A DNA stretch of 64,000 nt from Gillisia xinjiangensis (GTDB taxonomy: Bacteria; Bacteroidota; Bacteroidia; Flavobacteriales; Flavobacteriaceae). The notes under the pieces were generated by a model, which worked only from the letters and a program-made list of their open reading frames with translations, was not told the origin of the DNA and did no database searches. The DNA is taken from contig NZ_JBKAHK010000002.1 of assembly GCF_046298265.1 (NCBI RefSeq), forward strand, positions 310,001 through 374,000, written 5' to 3'. Shown here piece by piece: positions 63,884-64,000 of the stretch. The position numbers and the translations under genes are program-made. Position 1 is the stretch's first letter. Each line of letters opens with the position of its first letter.

Positions 63884-64000
63884 AATGTCTCATCGTTAAA
63901 TTGATCCTCAAATAAAAACTGATTAGTTTCTATTTTCTTATTTCAAAAATATTATCATATCTTTTAGTTTTTAATAAAATATTTTATTTAATTGCCTTAA

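Overview
The window looks like a chromosomal segment of a marine or soil Flavobacteriaceae bacterium (Bacteroidota; Gramella/Zunongwangia/Salegentibacter-like, not resolved further). The evidence is the low GC, genes without Shine-Dalgarno sequences, promoter boxes of the TAnnTTTG type, a SusC/SusD pair, many lipoproteins, and small proteins ending in the flavobacterial PPPPGLVVPID tail. All assignments come from reading the sequence and from family knowledge; no search was run.

Layout. 1-6.2 kb is housekeeping: a cut FAD oxidoreductase, then (minus strand) pdxA, yceD-rpmF, terminator, fabH-accB-accC, with ribE divergent from pdxA. 6.2-7.2 kb holds three tandem tiny PID-tail proteins. 7.5-15 kb carries a SulP transporter, a CPBP protease, several lineage-specific membrane or lipoproteins, a b-type cytochrome, a DoxX pair and a glycosyltransferase-like gene. 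15.4-19 kb holds a CAU tRNA (probably Ile2), mce, rbfA, an FtsX-type permease and dusB. A TonB-dependent receptor lies at 19.3-21.7 kb.

21.8-35.1 kb reads as a cell-wall (muropeptide) salvage locus: NagX-like membrane acyltransferase, GH3 N-acetylglucosaminidase fused to a serine hydrolase, ROK regulator with its own putative operator, NagB fused to a PIG-L deacetylase, AmiD-like amidase, NlpC/P60 endopeptidase with SH3 domains, L-Ala-D/L-Glu epimerase and a GHL10-type lipoprotein. Together they could take GlcNAc-anhydroMurNAc-peptides to fructose-6-phosphate and amino acids.

35.7-46.2 kb is a minus-strand SusC-SusD-CRTAC1-like-PIG-L-nitrilase operon of unknown substrate. A rearranged GH20 remnant lies at its end, 95% identical over 167 bp to the intact GH20 20 kb away. 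46.5-54.6 kb has a thioredoxin-fold/YyaL protein, a TIM-barrel isomerase plus DUF1080 pair, and a GMC oxidoreductase/subunit-3/vanadium haloperoxidase group. 54.9-63.2 kb is one eight-gene operon: Gfo/Idh oxidoreductase, two DUF1080 lipoproteins, ROK kinase, FucP-type transporter, creatininase-like amidohydrolase, GH20 hexosaminidase and MurQ. It combines MurNAc ether cleavage with 3-keto-glycoside chemistry and is the best candidate for an undescribed pathway. The right end holds a decayed IS66-type transposase.
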